The notes beneath the pieces were generated by a model. That model made no database searches and had not been told where the DNA came from. It was given only the letters and a program-made list of their open reading frames with translations. A program made the position numbers and the translations under genes. Shown here piece after piece: positions 54,539-63,918 of a stretch of DNA of 64,000 nt; within the stretch, counting starts at the first letter, position 1, and every line of letters begins with the position of its first letter. The stretch lies in assembly GCF_021431965.1 (NCBI RefSeq), contig NZ_CP090370.1:1240001-1304000 (forward strand), in the 5' to 3' direction. The DNA comes from Erythrobacter sp. SDW2. GTDB taxonomy: Bacteria; Pseudomonadota; Alphaproteobacteria; Sphingomonadales; Sphingomonadaceae.

Positions 54539-55906
54539 TTACGCTGCCACAGTCGTGAGCAGCCGCCCGGCCAGCGAATTCGGTCCGGCCTCGACCAGCT
54601 CGACCTCGACCAGATCGCCAAGAGCGCAATCACCCCCATCGTCTTTGGCAAACCACACGCTCTGAAGCCACGGCGACTTGCCGAGCCACTGCCCCGGCAG
54701 CTTGCCCTTGCGCTCGACCAGAACCTCGCAGCGCCTGCCCACACTCGCCTGATTGAACGCGAGCTGGTCGCGGCCCAGGGCGGCTTGCAGCCGGGCGAGG
54801 CGATCTTCCATCACTTCCTTGGCGACCTGCCCCTCCATGCTGGCGGCAGGCGTGCCGGGGCGGGGGGAGTATTTGAAGCTGAAGGCCTGGGCGTAGCGGA
54901 CTTCGCCGACGATCTTCAGCGTGTCCTCGAACTCGGCCTCGGTCTCGCCGGGGAAGCCGACGATGAAATCGCCGCTCAGTGCGATGTCGGGCCGCGCCGC
55001 GCGAAAGCGTTCGAGCAGGCGCAGGTAACTCTCCGCCGTGTGGCTGCGGTTCATCGCCCTCAGCACCCGGTCGTTGCCGCTCTGCACCGGCAGGTGGAGA
55101 TAGGGCATCAGCTTGTCGACCTCGCCATGGGCGGCGATCATGGCGTCGTCCATGTCGGCCGGATGGCTGGTGGTGTAGCGGATGCGGGCGAGCCCATCCA
55201 CGGCGGCGAGCGCCTTGATCAGGCCTGCCAGACCCTGCGCGCGGCCCTTGTCGTCCTCGCCGCGCCAGGCGTTGACGTTCTGGCCCAGCAGGGTGATTTC
55301 CTTGGCCCCGGCCTCGACCAGCCTGTGCGCTTCGGCGACAAGGTCCTTGTAGGGCCGCGAGATTTCCGCGCCGCGGGTATAGGGCACCACGCAATAGGTG
55401 CAGAACTTGTCGCACCCTTCCTGCACGGTGAGGAAGGCCGTAGGGCCGATCTTCCTGCGTGCGGGCAGGGCATCGAACTTGGCGATCGGGGGCATGTCGG
55501 TGTCGGTCGCGCGCTCGCCCCTGACCGCCTTGTCGAGCATGTCGGGCAGGCGGTGATAGGCCTGCGGCCCGACCACCATGCTCACCGCCGGGGCGCGGGC
55601 CATGATTTCCTCGCCTTCGGCCTGGGCGACACAGCCGGCGACCGCGATCAGCGGTTCCCTGCCCGCTTTGCGTCCCGCCTTCACCAGCCGGCCGATATCG
55701 GAATAGACCTTCTCGGCCGCCTTCTCGCGGATGTGGCAGGTGTTGAGCACCACCAGGTCCGCCTCCTCGCCCTCGGGCGCGGGCGTGATGCCCTTCTCGG
55801 CCAGGAGTTCGGCCATGCGCTCGCCGTCATAGACGTTCATCTGGCAGCCGAAGCTCTTGACCCGGTAGGTGCGCGGGTTCCTTGGGGGGGCGTCAGTAGG
55901 TTTCAT
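54539..55906 (-). CDS. miaB: tRNA-2-methylthio-N6-dimethylallyladenosine synthase
   Basis: This 455-residue protein has two iron-sulfur sites: the N-terminal cluster Cys21, Cys57, Cys92 (FGCQMN, NTCHIR, AGCVAQ) and the radical-SAM cluster Cys165-x3-Cys169-x2-Cys172 ([10 protein letters not shown]). A C-terminal TRAM domain follows ([11 protein letters not shown]). It thiomethylates i6A37 of tRNAs reading UNN codons. It heads a minus-strand run into phoH. Confidence 0.97.
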   Translation of the reverse strand: MKPTDAPPRNPRTYRVKSFGCQMNVYDGERMAELLAEKGITPAPEGEEADLVVLNTCHIREKAAEKVYSDIGRLVKAGRKAGREPLIAVAGCVAQAEGEEIMARAPAVSMVVGPQAYHRLPDMLDKAVRGERATDTDMPPIAKFDALPARRKIGPTAFLTVQEGCDKFCTYCVVPYTRGAEISRPYKDLVAEAHRLVEAGAKEITLLGQNVNAWRGEDDKGRAQGLAGLIKALAAVDGLARIRYTTSHPADMDDAMIAAHGEVDKLMPYLHLPVQSGNDRVLRAMNRSHTAESYLRLLERFRAARPDIALSGDFIVGFPGETEAEFEDTLKIVGEVRYAQAFSFKYSPRPGTPAASMEGQVAKEVMEDRLARLQAALGRDQLAFNQASVGRRCEVLVERKGKLPGQWLGKSPWLQSVWFAKDDGGDCALGDLVEVELVEAGPNSLAGRLLTTVAA

Positions 55907-55949
55907 GAGCGCGCGCCTTTAGGGCAAAAGCTGCGCCGATGGAACAGGC

Positions 55950-56417
55950 TTAGAAAGGCTCGAACCTCTCGTCCGCCACGGTCTTCGCATCGGTCATCCC
56001 GCCGAGCGGAGGCGCGGACATGTTCGACGGGATCGCCGCCATCGAGCAGAAATAACCCTGTTCCGCATAGGGGTGATCGGGGCCGTAGCCGATCACGGCG
56101 AACTCGTAGGTGTAGCCCGAATGGTCGATCCGCGCAGTGGCGGATACGGCCGTGGCGGAACGCTTCCACTGCACCGCGTCCATGTCGAACCGCAGCGATG
56201 GGTCGTCGAACACCCGCGCCAGCGGCTGCGCGAATTGTTGCGTTTTCGACCAGGTCGAGGGATAGCAATCGACCCCGTTCGGACCTTGCCCGAGCATTGT
56301 CTCGACCTTGTCGCGCGGTGTCGCAATGCGCGTGCTGCTCTCGCCGCTATTGGATTGGTCACCGCAACCGGCGATCATCGCGGCCAACACCAGGACAGGA
56401 AACAGTCGCACCGCCAT
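55950..56417 (-). CDS. Hypothetical lipoprotein, 155 residues
   Basis: From ATG 56417, which overlaps the plsC stop (ATGA), the protein begins MAVRLFPVLVLAAMIAGC18, a clear lipobox. The mature part is a short mixed domain with two further cysteines (VDCYPSTW, GYFCSM), possibly forming a disulfide. I recognise no family. It sits between plsC and miaB, which are usually adjacent in relatives. Confidence 0.72.
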   Translation of the reverse strand: MAVRLFPVLVLAAMIAGCGDQSNSGESSTRIATPRDKVETMLGQGPNGVDCYPSTWSKTQQFAQPLARVFDDPSLRFDMDAVQWKRSATAVSATARIDHSGYTYEFAVIGYGPDHPYAEQGYFCSMAAIPSNMSAPPLGGMTDAKTVADERFEPF

Positions 56418-57310
56418 CACTCTATCGGCACCGCCGGCGCGCTGTAGCGGACGGGCGGGACATCGTGCTGGAACGGGCGGACCGGGTGGCCGAGGCATTC
56501 CTCGAGCTTGGTCTCGATTTCCTCGCGCGCCTTGGCGGCGATGGCCTTGCGGCCACGATATTCCTCGGGGCTGAAGGGCTCGAGGAAATGGATGCCGAGC
56601 CGGAAGCTGCCCTTGCGGCTCAGTACGCGGCGGAAGTTGTTGATCCCGCTCTCGTTGCCGACCCAGCCGATCCATTCGGCCACCTCGCCGTAATCGAGCA
56701 CAATTGGCTGCACCAGCACGCCGGGCGGCGGCGGTTCCAGCACGCTCAGCATGCTGCTCTTGAACGGCAGCAGCGAATGCCCATCGGTGGTCGTGCCTTC
56801 GGGGAAGACCGTCACCGACCAGTTGTCCATCAGCGCCTCGCGCAGGTGGTTGATCTGGTCTGCCACGCCCAGCCGGTTCTCGCGCTTGACGAAGACGGTG
56901 CGGTTGAGGCCGCACAGCCACCCGACCACCGGTGCTTCGGCCAGTTCGGCCTTGGCCACGAAGGCGGTGCCACTTGCCCCGGCGATGGTCAGGATGTCGA
57001 CCCAGCTGACATGGTTGGAGATGAAGAACACATCGCGCCGCAGCGGGGTACCGTAGCGCTCGACACGCGCGCCGACGATCCAGCCGGTGATGCCAAGGAA
57101 CCACATCGGGAAGGGAGAGCCGTAGGAGATAACGCGATATAGGTAATGCAGCGGCACGAAGATCATGATCGCGAGCAGGATCAGGAAAGTGCGGAACACG
57201 AACCGCATATTCCCCATCAGGCTGAGCGGGGTTTTCTCGCCGGTTGCTGCCGCCTGGCGCAGCTTCCACGCATTTTCGTCGAAGCTGGCGCTTCCCGGAT
57301 CAGTCGTCAC
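56417..57310 (-). CDS. plsC: 1-acyl-sn-glycerol-3-phosphate acyltransferase family protein
   Basis: The protein is 297 residues from GTG 57310, which lies inside the fur gene (11-base overlap). The acyltransferase motifs are His100-x4-Asp105 (SNHVSWVD) and FPEGTTTDG (169-177). One N-terminal membrane segment is seen (FRTFLILLAIMIFVPL). It should form phosphatidic acid or a related acyl lipid. The coupling to fur and the lipoprotein suggests a single transcript. Confidence 0.9.
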   Translation of the reverse strand: MTTDPGSASFDENAWKLRQAAATGEKTPLSLMGNMRFVFRTFLILLAIMIFVPLHYLYRVISYGSPFPMWFLGITGWIVGARVERYGTPLRRDVFFISNHVSWVDILTIAGASGTAFVAKAELAEAPVVGWLCGLNRTVFVKRENRLGVADQINHLREALMDNWSVTVFPEGTTTDGHSLLPFKSSMLSVLEPPPPGVLVQPIVLDYGEVAEWIGWVGNESGINNFRRVLSRKGSFRLGIHFLEPFSPEEYRGRKAIAAKAREEIETKLEECLGHPVRPFQHDVPPVRYSAPAVPIE

Positions 57311-57722
57311 GGCCGATCCGCACCCCGTACAGTTCCATCCGGTGATCGACCAGGCGATAGCCGAGCTTTTCGGCGATCTGCTTCTGCAGTGCCTCCAGCT
57401 CAGGGTCGACGAATTCCACCACCTTGCCGGTTTCGACGTCGATCAGGTGATCGTGATGCGCTTCCGGCGCAGGCTCGTAGCGGGCGCGGCCGTCGCCGAA
57501 ATCGTGCCGGTCGAGAATACCGGCCTCTTCGAACAGGCGGACGGTGCGATAGACCGTGGCGATGGAAATCTTGGGATCGACCGCGCTGGCACGTTCGTGC
57601 AGCAACTCGACGTCGGGATGATCTTCGCTCTCCGACAGCACCTTGGCGATGACGCGCCGCTGTTCGGTGATGCGCAGCCCCTTGTCGGCGCACAATTGTT
57701 CAAGGTCGATCCGTTCGGGCAA
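57300..57722 (-). CDS. fur: Fur-family transcriptional regulator
   Basis: From TTG 57722 the protein is 140 residues, the usual Fur length, with GGAG nine bases upstream; a GTG six bases before it is too close to that site, and the open frame to 57782 runs through the terminator hairpin. It contains ITEQRRVIAKVLSESEDHPD and IATVYRTVRLFEEAG (HTH), then the metal site HHDHLIDVETGKVVEF. It lacks the CxxC structural zinc pairs, which is typical of alphaproteobacterial Fur/Mur. Metal could be iron or manganese. Confidence 0.88.
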   Translation of the reverse strand: MPERIDLEQLCADKGLRITEQRRVIAKVLSESEDHPDVELLHERASAVDPKISIATVYRTVRLFEEAGILDRHDFGDGRARYEPAPEAHHDHLIDVETGKVVEFVDPELEALQKQIAEKLGYRLVDHRMELYGVRIGRDD

Positions 57723-57735
57723 GCCCACTTTCTCC

Positions 57736-57776
57736 TGCAAAAAGGAAACGCCCCGCACCCTTATAGGGGCGGGGCG
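57736..57776 (-). terminator. Rho-independent terminator downstream of mucR
   Basis: The stem CGCCCCGC-A-CCC / GGG-GCGGGGCG (57749-57776, loop TTATA) is followed on the minus strand by TTTCCTTTTTG. It lies between mucR and fur, so fur needs its own promoter or readthrough. Confidence 0.8.
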
Positions 57777-57822
57777 CTGCACTCAAGCGGGGGTTATCCC
57801 CCGCAGTCATCGGCAAAGCCGA

Positions 57823-58338
57823 TTACGCGGACTTTTTCTTGCGGCCGCGCTTCTGGCCAGGCTGGCGACCGAGGCCAATCTTGACCGCGAGGTCACGACG
57901 GGTTTCGGCATAGTCGGGTGCGACCATCGGATAGTCGCCGGCAAGGCCCCAACGGGCACGGTATTCGTCAATGCTCAGGCCGTGTTCGGTGTTCAGGTGA
58001 CGCTTGAGCATTTTCATCTTCTTGCCGCAATCGAGGCAGACGATGTGATCTTTCTTGACCGACGAGCGGATCGGCACGGCGGGGTCGGGACGCACTTCTG
58101 CCGGTGCGGGTGCGTGGCCGAGGCCCGCCAGGGCGCCGTATACGCTGGTAATCAGGGCAGGCACGTCAGCCACTTCTACGTTGTTGTTGCTGACATGCGC
58201 GGCGACGATGTCGGACGTCAACGTGATCAACGTTTCCGACATATCGGTTCCTAGTTCTTCCATAAGTTCCTCAACTTCTTTGCGATCGATATTTAGGTTC
58301 GGCTTTTGCCGTGCGACCCGCGCAAGGTCATGCGCCAT
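57823..58338 (-). CDS. MucR/Ros-family transcriptional regulator
   Basis: This 171-residue protein has the Ros/MucR zinc finger VCLDCGKKMKMLKRHLNTEH (C-x2-C-x9-H-x4-H), the conserved LSIDEYRARWGLAGDYPMVA and a basic C-terminus (KRGRKKKS). These are H-NS-like regulators of AT-rich DNA, motility and surface polysaccharides. The N-terminal part is longer than in short MucR (about 140 residues). The 75 bases upstream are AT-rich by local standards, fitting self-regulation. Confidence 0.93.
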   Translation of the reverse strand: MAHDLARVARQKPNLNIDRKEVEELMEELGTDMSETLITLTSDIVAAHVSNNNVEVADVPALITSVYGALAGLGHAPAPAEVRPDPAVPIRSSVKKDHIVCLDCGKKMKMLKRHLNTEHGLSIDEYRARWGLAGDYPMVAPDYAETRRDLAVKIGLGRQPGQKRGRKKKSA

Positions 58339-58413
58339 GATTGCAGTCTTTTCAAGTGAAGCTTGGCGAAGAGAATGATCAATTCAGTCGAGATTGATCT
58401 GCACCGAAGCAAA

Positions 58414-58866
58414 TTAGAGGATTTTTAGAAAGGTAATGGCGTCGATCCGCGTGCCATCGCCGGCAGTATAGTAGCCTTTGCGGCGGCCGATCGGTGTGAA
58501 CCCCTGGCGCTGATAGAGCGAAACGGCCGGATTGTTCTCGCGCATTTCGAGAAACAGCTTGTCCGCCCCGCGCGCGCGCGCGTCACCCGCCAGCAGGGCG
58601 ATCATGCGCGCGCCCAGGCCCCTGCCGCGCAATTCGGGCTTCGTCGCGATCAGCAGCAGTTCCTCTTCGCCCGGCGCGGCGCGCACCATGGCAAAGGCGG
58701 CGGCGTCGGTATCTTCGACAGGTTCCGCACCGGCGGCATCGAGCAGCCGGTAATGCGTGCTCGACATCATCAGCGAACCTTCCACTTGCCGTCTTGTCCA
58801 GGCCTCGCCCCACTGCGGATCGAACGCGGCCTCCATGACAGCCATGATCCGGTCGATATCATCCAT
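58414..58866 (-). CDS. rimI: Ribosomal protein S18-alanine N-acetyltransferase-like GNAT
   Basis: From ATG 58866 the protein is 150 residues with the GNAT core LLLIATKPELRGRGLGARMI (acetyl-CoA loop RGRGLG) and NNPAVSLYQRQGFTPIGRRK, the RimI signature with Asn and Tyr catalytic positions. It overlaps the tsaB stop by one base, and the tsaB-rimI pairing is common. Substrate S18 is inferred from this pairing. Confidence 0.87.
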   Translation of the reverse strand: MDDIDRIMAVMEAAFDPQWGEAWTRRQVEGSLMMSSTHYRLLDAAGAEPVEDTDAAAFAMVRAAPGEEELLLIATKPELRGRGLGARMIALLAGDARARGADKLFLEMRENNPAVSLYQRQGFTPIGRRKGYYTAGDGTRIDAITFLKIL

Positions 58867-59489
58867 TATCGCGCCACCTGCGCGGCCGGCTTGGCATCGG
58901 GCGCGCGGCCATAGATCGGCTGGATCTGCGGGCTCAGCAGGCTGTCGGGCAGGTCGAGAGCGTGGCAGGCGTCGGGATGGAGCTGATACGCAGAGCCGCT
59001 GCCGCGCCGCTCTACCATAGCTTCGGCCTGCGTCCCTGCGACCAGCGAGGCGCCGGCCGCTAGCGCCGCTTCTTCCGGCACCAGCGAGGCGACTGGTGCG
59101 AGTGGCTCGCCATTCGCGGCAAAGGGCTGGACGAACCATTCGCCATGCCCGCCGTTCATCGCCACATCGACTGGCTGCGCCCCCGCTTGCGCGCGCGCCA
59201 TCGTCGCGACCAGCGCCAGTGTCGGATAGCCCAGCACCTCGGCCCGCCACACCAGCGCCAGCGCGCGGGCGGTGGCGATGCCGATGCGGATGCCGGTAAA
59301 GCTGCCGGGTCCGAGCGCGACGAGGATCCGCTCTGCCTGTCCCTTGTCAGGTAGGGCCTGGACCATCGGCACCAGCTGTTCGGCATGGCCGCGCCCGAGG
59401 ATGCGGTGGTCATGCGCGACAAGAGCCGCGCCGTCGAACAGGGCGATCGAGCAGGCTTCGGTCGAGCAGTCGATGGCGAGCGTTTTCAT
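58866..59489 (-). CDS. tsaB: tRNA t6A modification protein TsaB
   Basis: This 207-residue protein starts LAIDCSTEACSIALFDG and holds GHAEQLVPMVQALPDK and GPGSFTGIRIGIATARALAL, the TsaB signature. It is the inactive ASKHA partner of TsaD in making t6A37 of tRNA. The C-terminal half is shorter and less conserved, as usual. ATG 59489 has no competing start. Confidence 0.95.
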   Translation of the reverse strand: MKTLAIDCSTEACSIALFDGAALVAHDHRILGRGHAEQLVPMVQALPDKGQAERILVALGPGSFTGIRIGIATARALALVWRAEVLGYPTLALVATMARAQAGAQPVDVAMNGGHGEWFVQPFAANGEPLAPVASLVPEEAALAAGASLVAGTQAEAMVERRGSGSAYQLHPDACHALDLPDSLLSPQIQPIYGRAPDAKPAAQVAR

Positions 59490-59507
59490 CGTCCCGCCGG
59501 TAACGCC

Positions 59508-60116
59508 TCAGGCGAAGCGCGTAAACTTGCCGAATTCGGGGCGCGGGCTGCGATCGAAGATGGTCGAGGGATCCCCATAGCCGATCGAACAGATCCAGTC
59601 GGCCTTCACCTGCGGCTCTTCGGCGAAGAAATGCGCCGTCACACCGTCGAGATCGACGCCCGACATCGGCCCGCAATCGAGGCCCAGAGCACGCGCGGCG
59701 ATGATCATGTAGGCACCCTGCAGGGCCGAATTGCGCTTGGCCCCTTCAATCCGCCCGGCTTCATCGCCTTCGAACCAGCTCTTGGCATCGGTGTGCGGGA
59801 ACAGCCACGGCAGTTCCTCGTGGAAGTCGATATCATAGCCGATGATGACAGTGACCGGGGCGGCCAGGATCTTGGCCTTGTTGCCCTCCGATGCCAGCTC
59901 GGCCAGCTTGGCCTTGCCATCGTCGGAGGTCACGAACACCAGCCGCGCTGGCTGCATATTGGCCGAAGTCGGCCCCATCTTCATCAGGTCGTAGATCCGC
60001 CGCAGCTGGTCTTCGTCGACCGGCTTGTCGAGCCAGCCGTTGTAAGTCCGGGCTTCGTTGAAGATCTGGTCGAGCGCTGCGTCGGACAGCACAGGGTCGT
60101 GAAACTGCTGGGTCAT
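59508..60116 (-). CDS. Malonic semialdehyde reductase / RutE-like nitroreductase
   Basis: The 202-residue protein carries [18 protein letters not shown] and [16 protein letters not shown], the RutE/HadB nitroreductase start, and [19 protein letters not shown]. RutE reduces malonic semialdehyde to 3-hydroxypropionate in uracil breakdown; no other rut gene lies here, so the role may differ. It is distinct from the nitroreductase at 23169. Confidence 0.85.
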   Translation of the reverse strand: MTQQFHDPVLSDAALDQIFNEARTYNGWLDKPVDEDQLRRIYDLMKMGPTSANMQPARLVFVTSDDGKAKLAELASEGNKAKILAAPVTVIIGYDIDFHEELPWLFPHTDAKSWFEGDEAGRIEGAKRNSALQGAYMIIAARALGLDCGPMSGVDLDGVTAHFFAEEPQVKADWICSIGYGDPSTIFDRSPRPEFGKFTRFA

Positions 60117-60139
60117 GGAAATCCTCGATTGGTCGGAAA

Positions 60140-60718
60140 TCAGGCTGCGCGGACTTCAACGACTTCGGGGACGTAATGTTTCAGCAGGCCCTCGATCCCC
60201 TGCTTGAGCGTCGCGGTGGAGGAGGGGCAGCCCGAACATGCACCCTGCAGTGTCAGATAGACCACGCCATCCTTGAACCCGCGATAGGCGATATCGCCGC
60301 CGTCGCCCGCCACCGCCGGGCGGACGCGCGTTTCGAGCAGCTCGTTGATCTGCTCGACAATGTCGGCGTCGGCCGGGTCCGCCTCGAACAACAGCGCATC
60401 TTCCGCCGGAACCGAGATCCCGGCTGCGCTGCCGCCTGCGAAAAGCGGTGCTTCGCTGACGAAGTGGTCGAGCAGGACCGAGACGATTTGCGGCTTGAGG
60501 CTGGGCCAGTCGACGCCCGGAGCCTTGGAGACGGACACGAAATCCCCGCCGAAGAACACATTGGTCACTTCGCCCGTGTCGAACAGAGCCTGCGCCAGCG
60601 GGCTGGCTTCGGCCTCCTCGGGTGTGGTGAATTCGCGCGTCCCGCCCGGCATCACCTGCCGCCCGGGCAGGAACTTGAGCGTGGCGGGGTTCGGGGTCGG
60701 TTCGGTCTCTATGAACAT
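60140..60718 (-). CDS. NifU-family iron-sulfur scaffold (NfuA-like)
   Basis: From ATG 60718 the protein is 192 residues. The N-terminal Nfu_N domain begins [17 protein letters not shown], and the C-terminal NifU domain has the CxxC site Cys161-x2-Cys164 (GACSGCPSS). It carries Fe-S clusters to apoproteins and is the mitochondrial NFU1-type found in alphaproteobacteria. The longer start at 60745 adds nine nonconserved residues. Confidence 0.93.
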   Translation of the reverse strand: MFIETEPTPNPATLKFLPGRQVMPGGTREFTTPEEAEASPLAQALFDTGEVTNVFFGGDFVSVSKAPGVDWPSLKPQIVSVLLDHFVSEAPLFAGGSAAGISVPAEDALLFEADPADADIVEQINELLETRVRPAVAGDGGDIAYRGFKDGVVYLTLQGACSGCPSSTATLKQGIEGLLKHYVPEVVEVRAA

Positions 60719-60797
60719 GACTAGGATGTAGGGACGGGGCGGCATCGCGGCAAGCTATTCACTGTCCCTTCACCTCAATCGTTCCTATAGCGCCGGT

Positions 60798-63700
60798 ATG
60801 AGAATTCTTTCGCGTGTCGCACGGCCGCTTGCTTTCATCCTCCCGCTCGTTTTGGTGGCCGGTACCGTCCAGGCCGAGGAAGCCCCTGCACCCCGGAGCG
60901 AGGCGCAGCAGCCCGCCGAGGCCAGGAACGCGCCGCCCCCGGCAATGCCGCGCCCGGCCTCGCTGCAGGGCGACAAGGAAGTGCCCTGGCTCTACAAGGG
61001 CTCCAACGTCCCGGTCGACCGCGAATGGAAGTTCGGCGAACTCGACAACGGCCTGCGCTATTCCGTGCGCGAAAACGGTGTTCCGCCGCAGCAGGTTTCG
61101 ATCCGCATCCGCATCGACGCCGGCTCGCTGCATGAACGCGACGAGGAGCGCGGCTATGCCCACCTGCTCGAACACCTGCTGTTCCGCGAGAGCAAGTACC
61201 TGGGGCCGGCACAGGCGATCCCGACCTGGCAAAAGCTGGGTGCGAGCTTTGGCAACGATACCAATGCCATGACCACCCCGACCCAGACGGTCTACCAGCT
61301 CGACCTGCCCGAAGCGTCGCCGGAAAAGCTGGAAGAGAGCTTCAAGCTGCTTTCCGGCATGATCCGCGAACCGGTGCTGAGCGATGCCAACGTCAAGGCC
61401 GAAGTGCCGATCGTGCTGGCGGAGAAACGGGAAAGCGGAGGGGCGGCCGAGCGTGTGGCCGATGCCAGCCGCGCAACGCTGTTCGCGGGCCAAAGGCTCG
61501 CCGACCGTTCCCCGATCGGCACCGAGGCGACACTCAACGCTGCGACCGGCGCGGCCGTAGCGGACTTCCACCGCCGCTGGTATCGCCCGGAAAAGACCGT
61601 GATTGCGGTGGCCGGCGATGTCGATCCGTTGGTGCTGGCCAGCCTGATCGAGAAGTATTTCGGCGACTGGAAGGGTGTGGGCAAGGGCGCTGTCGAGCCC
61701 GCGTTCGGCGACCCGCGTGCGCCCAGGGGCACAAAGAGGGCCAAGGGCGTGGTGCCGGTCGGCGATACCGCCGTGCTGGTCGAGCCCGACCTGCCGCGCA
61801 GCTTCCGCTACGGCATCATGCGTCCATGGCGCCCGGTGCAGGACACGATCGTCTACAACGAGGGCCTGCTGATGGACGGGCTGGCGATGGCGTTGATCAA
61901 CCGGCGCCTGGAATCGCGGGCGCGGGCTGGGGGCAGCTATCTCTACGCCCAGGTCGAGCAGGAGGATGTCAGCCGTTCGTCCGACGTTACCTGGGTCAGC
62001 TTTGCACCGCTCAGCGAGGACTGGCAGACCGCGCTGGCCGATGTGCGCGGCGTGATTGCCGATGCGCTGGCCAATCCGCCGACGCAGGAAGAACTCGACC
62101 GCGAAATCGCCGAATTCGAAGTCGCGTTCGTCGCCAGTGTCGAGGAAGCTCCCGTCGCTCCGGGCGCCAAGCTGGCTGACAATATCGTCAACGCGGTCGA
62201 CATCCGCGAGACCACCGCGTCGCCGCAGACCGTGCTCGACATATTCCGTGGCATGGCCGAACGGGCGACCCCCGAGGCGCTGCTGGCGCGCACGCAGATG
62301 CTGTTCAAGGGCGATGTGGTCCGCTCGGTCTACCTGACCCCTGCGACAGGTGAGGCCGATGCCGCGACCATCGCCGCAGCGCTGCGCGCCAAGGTCGAGC
62401 CCGATGCCAGCGCCCGTTTGGCAGCCAAGACGATTTCCTTCGAAGACCAGCCGGCGATCGGTACCCCGGGCACGGTGGCGGCCAGCGGTGGCCTGGGCAT
62501 CCTCGGGATCGAGGCGCTCGCGCTCGACAATGGCGTACGGGTCCAGCTGTGGCCCAACGATGCCGAGCCGGGCCGGGTCGCGGTCAAGGTCCGCTTCGGG
62601 ACCGGCTATCGCGGCTTCACCGCCGAGACCGCGCCCTATGCCTCGCTGGGATCCATGGCGCTGATCGGTTCCGGCCTCGCCGACCTTGACCAGGAAGACC
62701 TCGACCGCATTTCGACCGGGCGCAAGCTGGGGTTCGATTTCACCATTGGCGACGCAAGCTTTACCTTCGATGCGCAGACCCGCAACGAAGACCTGGCCGA
62801 CCAGCTTTACCTGTTCGCGGCCAAGCTCGGCATGCCGAAGTGGGATCCCAACCCGGTGATCCGTGCGCAGGCAGCCGCGCGCCTGGCCTATGAATCCTAT
62901 GCCGCCAGCCCGGCCGGGGTCATGACCCGCGACCTCGATTACCTGCTGACCGCGAAGGACCCGCGCTTTGCTACGCCTGACCCGGCCACCATTGCCGGGA
63001 CCACGCCGGAAGGTTTCCGCGAGGTGTGGGAGCCGCTGTTGAAGCAGGGGCCGGTAGAAGTCATGATATATGGCGAATTCGACCGCGATGCGGCGATCGA
63101 AGCGCTCAAGAAAACCTTCGGCGCGCTACCGCCGCGCGATCCGATTCCGGAGACTGCAGCCGGGGCGGTCAAGGCCTTCCCGGCGCCCGGGGAGACGACG
63201 GTCCTGACCCATCGCGGCGATGCCAACCAGGCGGCAGCGGTGGTGGCCTGGCCGACAGGTGGCGGGATCGAGGACGTCCGCACCTCGCGCCAGCTCGAAG
63301 TGCTCTCGCGCCTGTTCAGCAACCGCCTGTTCGACTCGATACGCGAAAAGTCCGGCGCAAGCTATGCGCCCTTCGTCACCACCGACTGGCCGATCGACAT
63401 GCCGCAGGGAGGGACCATCACCGCGATGGCGCAGGTCAGCCCGGACATCGTTCCGACCTTCTTTGCCGAAGCCGACGCGATCGCCGCCGACCTTGCTGCC
63501 AACCCGCCGAGCCAGGACGAGCTCGACCGTACCATCGAGCCGCTGCGCCAGCTGCTCAACCGGGCTTCGACCGGCAATGGTTTCTGGATGTGGCAACTCG
63601 AAGGCGCGACCTATGACGAGCGGCGGGTGAAGGTGGTCCGCAGCCTGCTCGATGACTATACCGTCATCACGCCCGCAGAGGTGCAGGCGCTGGCCCAGCG

Positions 63701-63812
63701 CTTCCTTGCCGCGCGGCCGGGATACCGCCTGGCGATCATTCCCGAAGGCCAGGAACTGGCCGAGGGCGGCGTGCCGGCATCGCAAGGAATGGAAGCCAAC
63801 GCGGGCCGCTAG
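60798..63812 (+). CDS. Periplasmic M16-family zinc metalloprotease (two-domain insulinase type)
   Basis: The 1004-residue protein has a signal peptide (LAFILPLVLVAGTVQA) and two M16 units. The first carries the zinc motif His122-Leu-Leu-Glu-His126 (YAHLLEHLLFR) with a downstream Glu near 202; the second, from about residue 580, lacks the motif and is structural, as in pitrilysin-type enzymes. A proline-rich spacer (41-60) follows the signal. It should degrade peptides in the periplasm. TATAGC lies 12 bases before the start and could be a -10 box. 63813-63918 shows nothing else. Confidence 0.92.
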   Translation: MRILSRVARPLAFILPLVLVAGTVQAEEAPAPRSEAQQPAEARNAPPPAMPRPASLQGDKEVPWLYKGSNVPVDREWKFGELDNGLRYSVRENGVPPQQVSIRIRIDAGSLHERDEERGYAHLLEHLLFRESKYLGPAQAIPTWQKLGASFGNDTNAMTTPTQTVYQLDLPEASPEKLEESFKLLSGMIREPVLSDANVKAEVPIVLAEKRESGGAAERVADASRATLFAGQRLADRSPIGTEATLNAATGAAVADFHRRWYRPEKTVIAVAGDVDPLVLASLIEKYFGDWKGVGKGAVEPAFGDPRAPRGTKRAKGVVPVGDTAVLVEPDLPRSFRYGIMRPWRPVQDTIVYNEGLLMDGLAMALINRRLESRARAGGSYLYAQVEQEDVSRSSDVTWVSFAPLSEDWQTALADVRGVIADALANPPTQEELDREIAEFEVAFVASVEEAPVAPGAKLADNIVNAVDIRETTASPQTVLDIFRGMAERATPEALLARTQMLFKGDVVRSVYLTPATGEADAATIAAALRAKVEPDASARLAAKTISFEDQPAIGTPGTVAASGGLGILGIEALALDNGVRVQLWPNDAEPGRVAVKVRFGTGYRGFTAETAPYASLGSMALIGSGLADLDQEDLDRISTGRKLGFDFTIGDASFTFDAQTRNEDLADQLYLFAAKLGMPKWDPNPVIRAQAAARLAYESYAASPAGVMTRDLDYLLTAKDPRFATPDPATIAGTTPEGFREVWEPLLKQGPVEVMIYGEFDRDAAIEALKKTFGALPPRDPIPETAAGAVKAFPAPGETTVLTHRGDANQAAAVVAWPTGGGIEDVRTSRQLEVLSRLFSNRLFDSIREKSGASYAPFVTTDWPIDMPQGGTITAMAQVSPDIVPTFFAEADAIAADLAANPPSQDELDRTIEPLRQLLNRASTGNGFWMWQLEGATYDERRVKVVRSLLDDYTVITPAEVQALAQRFLAARPGYRLAIIPEGQELAEGGVPASQGMEANAGR

Positions 63813-63918
63813 GTCGCTTCACTGAAGCGTTCTTGGGGGCGGCCAAGCTTTAATGTGCTTGGCACGCGGGCGCTCGACACCGTATCGAGGCCAGCCTGCA
63901 TTGGGAAAGACTGGAAGT

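Noticed and set aside
54488-57142. 884-codon open frame on the plus strand
   Set aside because: It is antisense to miaB, the lipoprotein and plsC and shows no family motif; high-G+C codon bias creates such shadows.
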